DNA of 19,155 nucleotides. Source: an uncultured Anaerovibrio sp. Its GTDB lineage: Bacteria; Bacillota; Negativicutes; Selenomonadales; Selenomonadaceae. The position numbers and the translations under genes are program-made. The notes beneath the pieces are model-generated. The model was not told where the DNA came from. It made no database searches and saw only the letters and a program-made list of their open reading frames with translations. Location of the stretch: positions 1 through 19,155 of the forward strand of contig CAAGDY010000148.1 of assembly GCA_900768695.1 (NCBI GenBank), read 5' to 3'. Shown here piece after piece: positions 7,013-14,615 of this stretch (position 1 is its first letter; the number at the start of each line of letters is the position of its first letter).

Positions 7013-7110
7013 TGCCGACATTGCATGTTTGGAGCCATACGCATTTTAGCTGTCGTTGGCAAGGCTGTTCTGGTTTTATTGTACTGGTATTTGTATTTTT
7101 TCTTTTACCT

Positions 7111-8157
7111 TTACAAGAGAGCGGCTTTCTTGCCAATATCTGTAATTTGCTCGACTGTCAGCTTGGCAACCTTTGCAATAACCTCAACGCTGATTTTTTC
7201 TTTCAGCATATTGGTTATCATTTCAGTTCTGTTTTTTTCAATGCCACGAGCTTCTCCGCGGGCCTCACCGATAGCAATGCCACGGGATTCGCCGATAGCA
7301 ATGCCGCGTGCTTCACCACGTGCTTCGCCACGGGCCTCAATACCATAACTAATGTTGCACATAGCGCTTACCTCCTTATCTAACTCCATAGTCATAGGAA
7401 TGGAATGTTCTGTTTCCAGCCTGTGCTTTTTATCTTCTACTGCCATATTGCTTAACAGGATATCCATCATTCGGATAAGCTCATTATTGCTTTTGTCATA
7501 GTTGTCATTTAAATGCACAAGAGTGACATTTAACAGGTCATAAGGGTAATCAATATTGAGTTCCTCATTGCCGCTATAGATAATCTCCGGCCGCAACGTA
7601 TATGATACAATAGAGTCTTTTTTGTCATTGGGGCAATCCATGCAAATCCAGATGGAGTAGACCTTTTTGATGTTGTCATACTGGGCTTTGTCCTCGCCCT
7701 TGTTGCTGAATTCTACACCCAGCTGTGCCGATATGAGCCTTGCCACATAGAAAATACCGCGCTTCACAATGCTGTAGCCGGGATTACTTTTCCGCTGTGC
7801 CTCAATATTGACAATGATTTTTGTCTGACTGCCATCAGGCAATCTCATGACAAAGCGGATGTCGTAATAAATAGTTCCCTCATTTTTTATACTGTCCTGG
7901 CAGTTTAACAGCGTGGCCTTGCTGTTGCTCAGGCCGGGATTTACCCGTACAGAGGAAATCTCTATGCTTTCATGGTCAATAGCCGCCTCAATATCAGCTA
8001 TGGACATATTCCTGACTTCTGTAACGGTGCCCTTTACAGTCCGCGCTAAAATAGGCATGGTTGCCAGCACATGCTTGATGGATTGGTCGAACTTGATACG
8101 CTCGGCTTCGATTTCCAAATCATCCGCAAGAAAAGTAGTTGTTTTTTGGGATGCCAC
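7111..8157 (-). CDS. Rpn-type PD-(D/E)XK nuclease family protein
   Basis: A protein of 348 residues of the group annotated as Rpn family recombination-promoting nuclease or putative transposase (PDDEXK type). The catalytic core is visible as Asp99 in IYYDIRF and Glu119-x-Gln121 in VNIEAQR, followed by SIVKRGIFYVARLISAQL, typical of these proteins. Residues 274-307 are tandem ARGE/ARGIAIGE repeats, the variable linker usually found before the helical C-terminus (KISVEVIAKVAKLTVEQI). It starts at GTG 8157, with GGAGG 7 bases upstream, and has a good promoter at 8200-8228. Related proteins such as E. coli RpnA promote RecA-independent recombination and cut DNA; they occur in multiple genomic copies. 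The length is full and I see no frameshift, so it is probably intact. No terminal inverted repeats mark it as a mobile element here. Confidence 0.85.
   Translation of the reverse strand: MASQKTTTFLADDLEIEAERIKFDQSIKHVLATMPILARTVKGTVTEVRNMSIADIEAAIDHESIEISSVRVNPGLSNSKATLLNCQDSIKNEGTIYYDIRFVMRLPDGSQTKIIVNIEAQRKSNPGYSIVKRGIFYVARLISAQLGVEFSNKGEDKAQYDNIKKVYSIWICMDCPNDKKDSIVSYTLRPEIIYSGNEELNIDYPYDLLNVTLVHLNDNYDKSNNELIRMMDILLSNMAVEDKKHRLETEHSIPMTMELDKEVSAMCNISYGIEARGEARGEARGIAIGESRGIAIGEARGEARGIEKNRTEMITNMLKEKISVEVIAKVAKLTVEQITDIGKKAALL
7252..7340 (-). repeat. In-frame DNA repeats encoding the ARGE/ARGIAIGE tail
   Basis: Within the Rpn-type gene, short units encoding ARGE and ARGIAIGE repeat in tandem at the DNA level. 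On the plus strand CCGATAGCAATGCC occurs twice, 24 bases apart, flanked by several CGGGCCTC/CGTGCTTC-like units. All unit lengths are multiples of three, so copy-number change would lengthen or shorten the linker without breaking the frame. Confidence 0.8.
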
Positions 8158-8199
8158 GGACCCACCTCCACGTTAAGACGAAAATATGCTTCTGTTAAT

Positions 8200-8228
8200 A
8201 TTATAGCTAAAAATTTTTCCTATAGCAA
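8200..8228 (-). promoter_or_regulatory. Promoter of the Rpn-type gene
   Basis: On the minus strand TTGCTA (8228-8223; 4 of 6) and a perfect TATAAT (8205-8200) are separated by 17 bases, about 43 bases before the GTG start at 8157. Confidence 0.7.
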
Positions 8229-8471
8229 TATATTGGTAAATTTCAGTTTTTCGTTGTGCTTGATTGTTACTTCATTCATCAGAGCGGCAACGCGATAGAT
8301 GAATGTTAGTAACGCGAGGTACAATGATGAGCGAGAGCGTGTTTTCGTGGGTACTTTTCTCTGCCGGAAAGCCATATGGTTCTGTTGTATTGGGGCTTGG
8401 AAACTCTGGAGTTCCTGGCGGTGCGTCAGCTGACCCAGTTATATTGGGGCTTATGTATTGTGGCTTGGAAA
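8206..8471. other. Unexplained structured spacer between two minus-strand genes
   Basis: No gene could be supported in these ~265 bases. The left end is AT-rich promoter DNA of the Rpn-type gene. Bases 8266-8313 form a long hairpin: GTTAC/GTAAC and CATTCATC/GATGAATG arms capped by GCG-GCAA-CGC (8284-8293), a GNRA-type tetraloop. A short plus frame of 44 codons from ATG 8298 and other open frames resemble nothing known and lack a ribosome binding site. GTCAGCTGAC (8425-8434) is a perfect palindrome. Direct repeats occupy 8386-8473. There is no obvious intrinsic terminator for the hybrid kinase gene that ends here. Confidence 0.55.
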
Positions 8472-8473
8472 CT
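8386..8473 (+). repeat. Pair of 20-bp direct repeats, period 68
   Basis: TGTATTGGGGCTTGGAAACT at 8386-8405 recurs at 8454-8473 with a single change (T for the second G of the GGGG run). A partial third copy, TATATTGGGGCTT, lies at 8440-8452. The second full copy overlaps the last two bases of the hybrid kinase stop codon on the other strand. No mobile element end or coding pattern explains it. Confidence 0.7.
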
Positions 8474-11400
8474 AGCAGAAATTCGCAATCTCCGCATACA
8501 GCTTGTCCGGATTTATCGGCTTGCTGACATGGCTGTTCATGCCATGCTCAAGACACTTCCTGATATCCTCATCATAGGCATCCGCAGTCATGGCAATAAT
8601 AGGAATTACAGCTCCATCCTTATGATGGGAATTGCGGATTTTATCCGTAGCCTGATATCCGTTCATAACAGGCATGCGTATATCCATCAGTATCAGCTGG
8701 TAGGTACCCTCCGGCGCATTTTCAAAGGTGTTCACCGCCTCCACTCCGTTGTTGGCAACGTCCAGCGAGGCACCCTTGCTCTGCAACAGCATGGTGGCAA
8801 TCTCCTGATTGAGAAGATTGTCCTCCACAAGCAGTACATGCAGGTGCTTGAAGTCAAAATCCTTTACATCCTTGTGCCAGTTTTCCTCCGCTTCAAGGCT
8901 TTCCTCCAGCAGTATGTGCAGTTCAAAGGTGGTCCCGTAGCCCAGCCGGCTCTGTACAGAAATCGTTCCGCCCAGCATGTCGATATACTTCTTTACGATG
9001 GAAAGCCCCAGTCCGGTACCGTTAGGGTTCTGCACCTCCTGGGATTCCTCCTGGGAAAAAGCATCATAAAGCTTCGGCAGGAACTCGGCGCTCATGCCGA
9101 TGCCCGTATCCGAAACGATGATGCGCACCCATTTCTGGTTCGGCGATTTTATCTGTGCCAGCTCGTCAGGGGCCATATCATCCGCATCAATCAGCTGTAC
9201 AGCAAATCTGATGCTGCCCTCCGGCTTGGTAAACTTCACCGCATTGCTGAGAAGGTTCAAAAGGATTTCCTGCAGTTTCAGCTTGTCGGAGATAATATTG
9301 CGTGGCAATCTTTCATCCATCTGAACCTTCAGCAGGATTTTCCGCTCGGATGCCGCCATGGACACACTGCTGATGATTTCATCAATCATATCCTTGGCGG
9401 AAATCCACTCGCGGCTGACCTTGACCTTGCCGCTTTCAATGCGGGTCAGGTTCAGCGTGTCGTTAATCAGGGACAGCAGAAGCTCCCCGGAGTGCTTAAT
9501 CTTGTGGAGGTATTCGGTCTTTTTTTCCTCATCATCAGTATTCAGGGCAAAATTGGTAAAAGAAAGAATCCCGTTCAGCGGCGTGCGCATATCGTGGCTG
9601 ATGCCGGACAGGAAAATAGATTTGGATTCGTTGGCCTTGTCGGCCTCCATGATGGCCTGCTCCAGCTCCTCCAGATGACGCCTTTCTGCCAGATACTGCT
9701 GGGTTATATCGCTCTGGATGATGAAAATGCTGGTGCGGGTCTTGTCCAGGTAAAATGCCTGCAGTCTTCGCCTGCACTCACTGCCGTCAGTGTTGCGGAA
9801 ATCATAGGAAAAGTCATACATGGATACATGGTCAAGCTGGTCTACGATGCAGTCCAGGGACATCCTGCCAAACAGCTCCTCAGCCCTGGATTTTTCCGGA
9901 TAGACAGCCAAAATGAACCTGTACAACTCCTCATCATAGAAAAGGGGCTTGTCAGGGGTGTTCTCAATCACGCCGGTTTCCTTGCTGAAAAGGGTCATGG
10001 TCCCTGTAAGGTTGTTGACGATGGAAACATGGGTATATCCCAGCTCCGTCAGCTTGTCCGAAATAATGTAGTTGATAAATTTGTTGGTAATATCATAAAA
10101 ATAGATAAAACATTCAATGTGGCCTGTCTTGCCGGTGAAAAGGCTGATGTTGCACTCCACCATGATAGGGGACAGGTCATCGCAATGGCGCCTGTACTCT
10201 ATGCTGAAATCCCGGTCGCGGGTAATATACCTGTGAATCAGGTTTTCCATATTCAGCTCCCTGGCTACCATTTCCTGCTCCTCCGGGGAGATAACCAGCT
10301 CATGCAGAACCTCGATGGAGGCAGTGTAGCTCATGCCCGTGGACAGCTTCAGGGCGTGAGGCGAGTTGGATAGATAGTCCAGCAGCTTGTTGTCGTTCAG
10401 GTCAAAGTGGCACTTGGACAGGAGGTTGGTGTTGATGGCGGTGTGCAGCATCTGCAGTTCCTTGTCGTACTGCTGCTGGCGCAGCATCTCGGCCGTGATG
10501 TCCATGCCCACGCCGTAGGCATCCGTCGGCACATCGTCAGTGCCGCTCCGGGGCAGGGTGTAGATAAGGCGCTCCCAGTGAGGCGGCTGTCCCGGAAACT
10601 GCTTGAACTTTACGTTGCAGGAGGCGGATTTGCCGGCCCGGACGGACTGGTTCATCTGGCGGAAGTCCGCAAGGCTTTCCTCGGCCAGATTGTGCTCAAA
10701 GCTACGAGGCGCCCCGTACAGCTTTTGCGGCAGGGAGTGCTTCTGCTGTATGTGCCTTGAAACGTTGTTGTCAAGAAACTCCATGATGCCGTTGATGATG
10801 TCATAATGCCATACCACCAGCCCTGCGCCTCTGGCCACCTCATGGTAGGCCCGCTGGGACTCAGCCAGCGCCTGTTCACTGCGCTTTTCGGCGTTTATGT
10901 CCGTCAGGGTCATGTACACAAGGGCCGTTTCGGCGTCATGCTGTACGTATTTTACCTTGGCCTGCAGCCAGATGAAATTCCGCTCCCCCTTTGGATAGAA
11001 ACGGCAGTTGCAGGTGATGGCCGGGGTGCCGGATACCATTTTTTTCATGGCATAGGAAATCTGCCAGGCATCCTCCGGATGCAGGCAGGACGTGATGGCG
11101 GAATCAGGCTGGTTGTTCCCGGCGATGTCGGCCTCGGTGAGATTCAGCATGTCCAAAATGGCGGGATTGGCCTGAATAAGCTGATAATCCTGGCTGTCGA
11201 CTATCCATTTGTAGACGCAGATGCCGGAGGGCACGTTGAAAAAGGTTTCCCGCAGCTGGCTGATAATGTCCCTCTGCATGCACTTTTCCGTAATGTCCTC
11301 GATGGTGCCGATAATTCCGACCACCTCGTTATCCATAATCAGAGGTGATTTGCTGACTATGACATCCCGCGGACTGCCGTTTGCGTCCAGCAGTTTGCCG

Positions 11401-11660
11401 GTAACGTGCTTTTCGGTCTTGCCGTCCAGTATTTCTGCGTCGTCAATCAGGGGAGGATACTGGGAGTTGACAGCTCCCAGTTCTTCCACTGTATGGCCGA
11501 TAAGCTCGTCCGGAGTAAGCCCCAGAAAATCCAGCTGTGCCTTGTTGGCCCCCATGAAGCGGGAGTCGATGTCCTTCCAGAAGATGTTGACACCGGCGCT
11601 GTCCAGAATTTTCTGATATAGATTATTCAGCTGATGGTCAGATGGAGTGAACTTATCCAT
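8472..11660 (-). CDS. Soluble hybrid histidine kinase with multiple PAS domains
   Basis: A hybrid kinase of 1062 residues with no membrane segment, so it should sense an intracellular cue. N-terminal PAS domains are roughly 10-128 (ILDSAGVNIFWKD to TIEDITEK), 135-258 (VPSGICVYKW to LTDINAEK) and 270-392 (GLVVWHYD to MDITAEM). A further region, 405-655, contains at least one PAS-like repeat ending FYDITNK and another ending IQSDITQQ. HisKA phospho-His689 lies in SGISHDMRTPLNGI. The ATPase has Asn806 (LLSNAVKF), DTGIGM (851-856) and GTGLGLSIVKKY (881-892). A C-terminal receiver (about 940-1062) has Glu946-Asp947, Asp993 in LMDIRMPVMNG, Thr1025 and Lys1047. ATG 11660 follows GAGG by 9 bases. The cupin gene lies 55 bases upstream on the same strand, suggesting an operon. 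No Hpt or output regulator is nearby, so its downstream partner is unknown. Confidence 0.93.
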   Translation of the reverse strand: MDKFTPSDHQLNNLYQKILDSAGVNIFWKDIDSRFMGANKAQLDFLGLTPDELIGHTVEELGAVNSQYPPLIDDAEILDGKTEKHVTGKLLDANGSPRDVIVSKSPLIMDNEVVGIIGTIEDITEKCMQRDIISQLRETFFNVPSGICVYKWIVDSQDYQLIQANPAILDMLNLTEADIAGNNQPDSAITSCLHPEDAWQISYAMKKMVSGTPAITCNCRFYPKGERNFIWLQAKVKYVQHDAETALVYMTLTDINAEKRSEQALAESQRAYHEVARGAGLVVWHYDIINGIMEFLDNNVSRHIQQKHSLPQKLYGAPRSFEHNLAEESLADFRQMNQSVRAGKSASCNVKFKQFPGQPPHWERLIYTLPRSGTDDVPTDAYGVGMDITAEMLRQQQYDKELQMLHTAINTNLLSKCHFDLNDNKLLDYLSNSPHALKLSTGMSYTASIEVLHELVISPEEQEMVARELNMENLIHRYITRDRDFSIEYRRHCDDLSPIMVECNISLFTGKTGHIECFIYFYDITNKFINYIISDKLTELGYTHVSIVNNLTGTMTLFSKETGVIENTPDKPLFYDEELYRFILAVYPEKSRAEELFGRMSLDCIVDQLDHVSMYDFSYDFRNTDGSECRRRLQAFYLDKTRTSIFIIQSDITQQYLAERRHLEELEQAIMEADKANESKSIFLSGISHDMRTPLNGILSFTNFALNTDDEEKKTEYLHKIKHSGELLLSLINDTLNLTRIESGKVKVSREWISAKDMIDEIISSVSMAASERKILLKVQMDERLPRNIISDKLKLQEILLNLLSNAVKFTKPEGSIRFAVQLIDADDMAPDELAQIKSPNQKWVRIIVSDTGIGMSAEFLPKLYDAFSQEESQEVQNPNGTGLGLSIVKKYIDMLGGTISVQSRLGYGTTFELHILLEESLEAEENWHKDVKDFDFKHLHVLLVEDNLLNQEIATMLLQSKGASLDVANNGVEAVNTFENAPEGTYQLILMDIRMPVMNGYQATDKIRNSHHKDGAVIPIIAMTADAYDEDIRKCLEHGMNSHVSKPINPDKLYAEIANFC

Positions 11661-11715
11661 GTGATGTACCTCGTAGCTTTGTCGTTTTCCCTTTCCCTTG
11701 CAGATTGCCCTGCTG

Positions 11716-12057
11716 TCAGATGCTCTTCGTAATCAGGGCGATGAATACCAAATCCTCCGTGCCGCAGTTCTCGATGCTGTGTCCCTCGCCGTCCGGGCAG
11801 AAGGTGGTGGTGCCGGCGCTGATTTTCATCTCATTGCCGTTGTCGCTGTAGAGCGCCTCGCCCTGCAGGATGTGGTAGGTTTCGGTGTTGCCGTGATGCT
11901 CATGGTAGCCGATGGAACAGCCTGCCGGAATAGTCACCCTGGCGAACATGTCGTTGCCGCCCAGCTGCTCTGCGCCCAGGATGTGGCAGATGGTGATTTC
12001 GCCCTTGCCGTTTGCCTTGTTCTTTGCTTTTACCTCGTTTGCAGGAATTAATGCCAT
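11716..12057 (-). CDS. Small single-domain cupin protein
   Basis: A protein of 113 residues with both cupin motifs intact: motif 1 is GYHEHHGNTETYHILQGEA (metal ligands probably His52, His54 or His55, and Glu59) and motif 2 includes PDGEGHSIENCG (His93). Stand-alone cupins of this type bind a metal and a small ligand, or act as simple isomerases or dioxygenase-like enzymes; the substrate cannot be read here. The start is ATG 12057, with AGGAGAG 6 bases upstream, rather than the longer open frame from 12096. It is the first gene of a probable two-gene operon with the hybrid PAS histidine kinase 55 bases downstream. A sensory or effector-binding role for that kinase is possible, but this is inference. 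No signal peptide; cytoplasmic. Confidence 0.88.
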   Translation of the reverse strand: MALIPANEVKAKNKANGKGEITICHILGAEQLGGNDMFARVTIPAGCSIGYHEHHGNTETYHILQGEALYSDNGNEMKISAGTTTFCPDGEGHSIENCGTEDLVFIALITKSI

Positions 12058-12098
12058 GATAATCTCTCCTTTTAATTCTTTTAATACATTCTTCATGC

Positions 12099-12128
12099 AT
12101 TATGGTATAATAATACACAATTCTACAA
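12099..12128 (-). promoter_or_regulatory. Promoter of the cupin-hybrid kinase operon
   Basis: On the minus strand TTGTAG (12128-12123) and CATAAT (12104-12099; 5 of 6) are separated by 18 bases, about 42 bases before the cupin ATG. The -35 match is only 4 of 6. Confidence 0.45.
12103..12111 (+). promoter_or_regulatory. Possible divergent extended -10 element
   Basis: TGG followed by a perfect TATAAT (12106-12111) on the plus strand gives the extended -10 pattern. No good -35 is visible. If used, it would drive a ~260-base leader through the minisatellite into the DUF218 gene. It overlaps the cupin promoter, so the two directions could compete. Confidence 0.35.
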
Positions 12129-12194
12129 GAAAAGTAAAATTCCTGCAAAGGAATAAATTTTCACGGAAATTTAACGATAATTTGATGATGATTT

Positions 12195-12299
12195 GATGAT
12201 ATTGCTGATGATGTTGCTGATGATGTTGCTGATGATGTTGATGATAATTTGACAATGTTGATGATGATTTGGCAATGTTGATGATGATTTGGCAATGAG
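12195..12299 (+). repeat. Two-unit minisatellite upstream of the DUF218 gene
   Basis: Two tandem arrays abut. First are 12-bp units, GATGATATTGCT then GATGATGTTGCT twice, at 12195-12230, with a truncated copy at 12231-12239. Then come three 20-bp units, GATGATGATTTGGCAATGTT-like, at 12240, 12260 and 12280, differing by one to four bases. Related GATGATTT words extend left to about 12176. A fragment, GGCAATG, recurs at 12311-12317. No open frame with a ribosome binding site uses it, so it is noncoding and lies in the presumed leader of the next gene. Confidence 0.88.
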
Positions 12300-12377
12300 G
12301 ACGCCAGCCTGGCAATGGCTGAATCATGGCTTGAGGATAAGCTGTGCAGGGCACAGCGGAAGTTATGGAGGGATTTT

Positions 12378-13133
12378 GTGATTTATTTGTTGAAATTCGG
12401 GGCGAGCTTTGTGTTGCCGCCGGGGATTTTTTTTGTGTGCTTCGGGCTTTTGGCCCTGTATTTGTGGCGCAGGCGGGAGAGAAGGGGGGCTGTTGCGCTT
12501 CTGGCGGTGACGGTGGTTTTTTATCTCCTGTCTACGGGACTTGTGTCGTCCGCGCTGATGGGGAGGCTGGAGCAGGCCTATGAACAGCCGGCAGAGCCTG
12601 CCGGTGATGTTATTATCATGCTGGGGGGTGGCGCTACGGCCGATACGCCTAACATGGGGGAGATGGGCAATCTCTGCGCCTCGCCTGCCAGCCGGCTGCT
12701 GGCGGCGGCGGAGCTGTACAACAGGCTCCATGTGCCGGTGCTGGTTTCCGGGGGACAGGTCTATGAGGACAGCGGCCCGGAGGCGGTGATTGCCCGGCGG
12801 GAGCTGATGCGGCTGGGGGTGCCGGAGAAGGATATCCTGCTGGAGCCGGACAGCCTGAACACGCGGCAGAATGCGGCTTTTAGTGGCAGAATCCTGCGGG
12901 AGAGGGGACTTTCACATCCTGTTCTCGTCACCTCGGCCTTTCATATGGAGCGTTCCGTGCTGAATTTTGAGAAGGAGGGCTTTCAGGTGACGGCCTATCC
13001 GACGGATTTTCGCACCGGGCGCAGGCAGAGCTTTCACTACAACAAGCTGATGCCTTCTACCGGCGCACTGGAGGACAGCGTTACCGTCATGCGTGAAAAG
13101 CTCCGCTACATGGTTACGAGGTATCTGGAATAG
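12378..13133 (+). CDS. DUF218 (YdcF/ElyC-like) membrane protein
   Basis: A protein of 251 residues with two N-terminal membrane segments (about 3-28 and 38-60) and a DUF218 domain. Signatures are DVIIMLGGG, SRLLAAAELY, VPVLVSGGQ, a run like LEPDSLNTRQNA and LVTSAFHMERS. In E. coli the family includes ElyC, needed for normal envelope and peptidoglycan assembly, and YdcF. The N-terminus here (LLKFGASFVLPPG, then a hydrophobic stretch) matches the ElyC-type start well, so I chose GTG 12378, with GGAGGG 5 bases upstream, over ATG 12315, which has no ribosome binding site and lies close to repeat DNA. The domain is probably outside the inner membrane or at its surface. The MATE gene follows 40 bases later, so the two may be cotranscribed. 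The enzymatic activity of the family is unknown. Confidence 0.87.
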   Translation: MIYLLKFGASFVLPPGIFFVCFGLLALYLWRRRERRGAVALLAVTVVFYLLSTGLVSSALMGRLEQAYEQPAEPAGDVIIMLGGGATADTPNMGEMGNLCASPASRLLAAAELYNRLHVPVLVSGGQVYEDSGPEAVIARRELMRLGVPEKDILLEPDSLNTRQNAAFSGRILRERGLSHPVLVTSAFHMERSVLNFEKEGFQVTAYPTDFRTGRRQSFHYNKLMPSTGALEDSVTVMREKLRYMVTRYLE

Positions 13134-13173
13134 CAGACGGCTGATGCAACAGTGATATGTATGGGGGGATAAG

Positions 13174-14571
13174 ATGGAAAAGGATAGTAATACCAAGGAT
13201 ATGACGGAAGGCAGTCCTGCCCGGCTGATTCTGTTTTTTACCCTGCCGCTGATTGCAGGCAATATTTTCCAGCAGCTGTACGGCTTTGTGGATACGCTGA
13301 TTGTGGGGCGGTTCCTGGGGGTGGAGGCCCTGGCGGCGGTGGGCTGTACCGGCTGCCTGATGTTTCTGCTGGTGGGCTGTATTATCGGCCTGACGGCGGG
13401 CTTGACGATTATCACGGGGCAGAGGTTCGGGGCGAAGGACTACGAGGGGGTGCGGCAGAGCGCCGCCGCCTGTGTGGTGCTGACTATGGCCACCAGCCTT
13501 GTGACGGCCTTTATCGGGGCTTATTTTGCCCGGGATATTCTGGTGCTGATGGATACGCCGCCGGATATACTGGACGGGGCGGAGGACTTTATCTCTATCG
13601 TGGTGGGTGGCTCGCCGCTTTTTAGCGTGTTCATCGTGGGGGCGAATCTTTTACGTGCCCTGGGGGACAGCCGCCATCCAACCATCTTTCTGGCTACCTC
13701 CCTGTGCATCAATATCCTGCTGGAGCCTTTATTTTTGCTGGTGTTTGAGTGGGGCATACCGGGGGCGGCGGAGGCTATGATTGTGTCCCAGGCCCTGGGC
13801 GGCGTGATTGTGTGGCTCTATATCTGGCGCAGGGTGCCGGTGCTGAAGATTCAGGCCGGTGACTGGCGGCTGGACAGGGAGTTTCTCTGGCAGCATATCC
13901 GGGTGGGGGTGCCGATGGCCTTTCAGACCTCCATTATCGCCATTGGTGCGGTAATCCTGCAGGTGGCCCTGAACGGGCTGGGGCCTGTGGCGGTGGCCTC
14001 CTATGCGGCCGCCCAGAAGGTGGAAACCATCGCCCTGATGCCCATGATGTCCTTTGGGATTGCCATGGCGGCCTACACGGCGCAGAATTACGGCGCCAGG
14101 AAGCTGGGCCGCATCAAGAAGGGCGTGAACCAGTGCATCCTGATGTCGGGGGCCTTCAGTATTCTGGTGGGCATCTTTAACATCGTCTTTGGCTCCCAGC
14201 TGATGTTTTTGTTCGTGGGGGACGCGGAGCCACGGGTTATTGACTACGGGCAGGTGTACCTGACCACCACCGGCGTCTGCTACTGGATTCTGGCGCTGCT
14301 GTTTATCTACAGGAACACCCTGCAGGGGCTGGGGCAGAGCTTCGTGCCTACCTTTGCAGGTATCATGGAGCTGGTGATGCGCGCCGCCGTGGCCATCGGG
14401 CTGGTGAACGTGCTGGGCTTCTGGGGGGCGGCTATGGCCAGCCCTGCCGCCTGGATTGGCTCCTGCGTGCCGCTGGCGATTGCTTATTATTATACCCTGC
14501 GGAAGCTGAAGCAGGAGGCGCGGGAAATAAACAGGAAAATATCTACCAAAATAGAGGAAAAGCGAGTATAA
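13174..14571 (+). CDS. MATE-family multidrug/cation antiporter
   Basis: An integral membrane exporter of 465 residues, the normal MATE length, with about 12 hydrophobic segments in two similar halves. Typical sequence: MTEGSPARLILFFTLPLIAGNIFQQLYGFVDTLIVGRFLG at the start, then GLTAGLTIITGQRFGAKDY, and in the second half GVPMAFQTSIIAIGAVILQ, AAYTAQNYGARKLGRI and YRNTLQGLG. MATE proteins expel organic cations or drugs in exchange for H+ or Na+; substrate and ion cannot be told from these motifs. ATG 13174 is preceded by GGGGGGA. It lies 40 bases after the DUF218 gene and 44 bases before pgi, on the same strand. A perfect TATAAT at 14567-14572 spans its stop, suggesting that pgi also has its own promoter. 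No local regulator is evident. Confidence 0.95.
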   Translation: MEKDSNTKDMTEGSPARLILFFTLPLIAGNIFQQLYGFVDTLIVGRFLGVEALAAVGCTGCLMFLLVGCIIGLTAGLTIITGQRFGAKDYEGVRQSAAACVVLTMATSLVTAFIGAYFARDILVLMDTPPDILDGAEDFISIVVGGSPLFSVFIVGANLLRALGDSRHPTIFLATSLCINILLEPLFLLVFEWGIPGAAEAMIVSQALGGVIVWLYIWRRVPVLKIQAGDWRLDREFLWQHIRVGVPMAFQTSIIAIGAVILQVALNGLGPVAVASYAAAQKVETIALMPMMSFGIAMAAYTAQNYGARKLGRIKKGVNQCILMSGAFSILVGIFNIVFGSQLMFLFVGDAEPRVIDYGQVYLTTTGVCYWILALLFIYRNTLQGLGQSFVPTFAGIMELVMRAAVAIGLVNVLGFWGAAMASPAAWIGSCVPLAIAYYYTLRKLKQEAREINRKISTKIEEKRV

Positions 14572-14615
14572 TAGATATTGTAATCTTTTGTGATTTCTAT
14601 AGGGAGGTAATATTA

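Noticed and set aside
7111..8157. Complete insertion sequence around the Rpn-type gene
   Set aside because: No flanking terminal inverted repeats or target duplications found. The gene has its own promoter and shares a bidirectional terminator with the neighbouring operon.
8376..10373. 665-codon plus-strand open frame
   Set aside because: It lies antisense to the hybrid histidine kinase, whose domains are unmistakable. The translation has no domain and the frame results from codon bias on the other strand.
12195..12299. Possible CRISPR array
   Set aside because: Units are contiguous tandem repeats of 12 and 20 bases with no unique spacers and no cas genes nearby.
12315..12377. N-terminal extension of the DUF218 protein from ATG 12315
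   Set aside because: No ribosome binding site, close to repeat DNA, and the family start matches GTG 12378, which has GGAGGG upstream.
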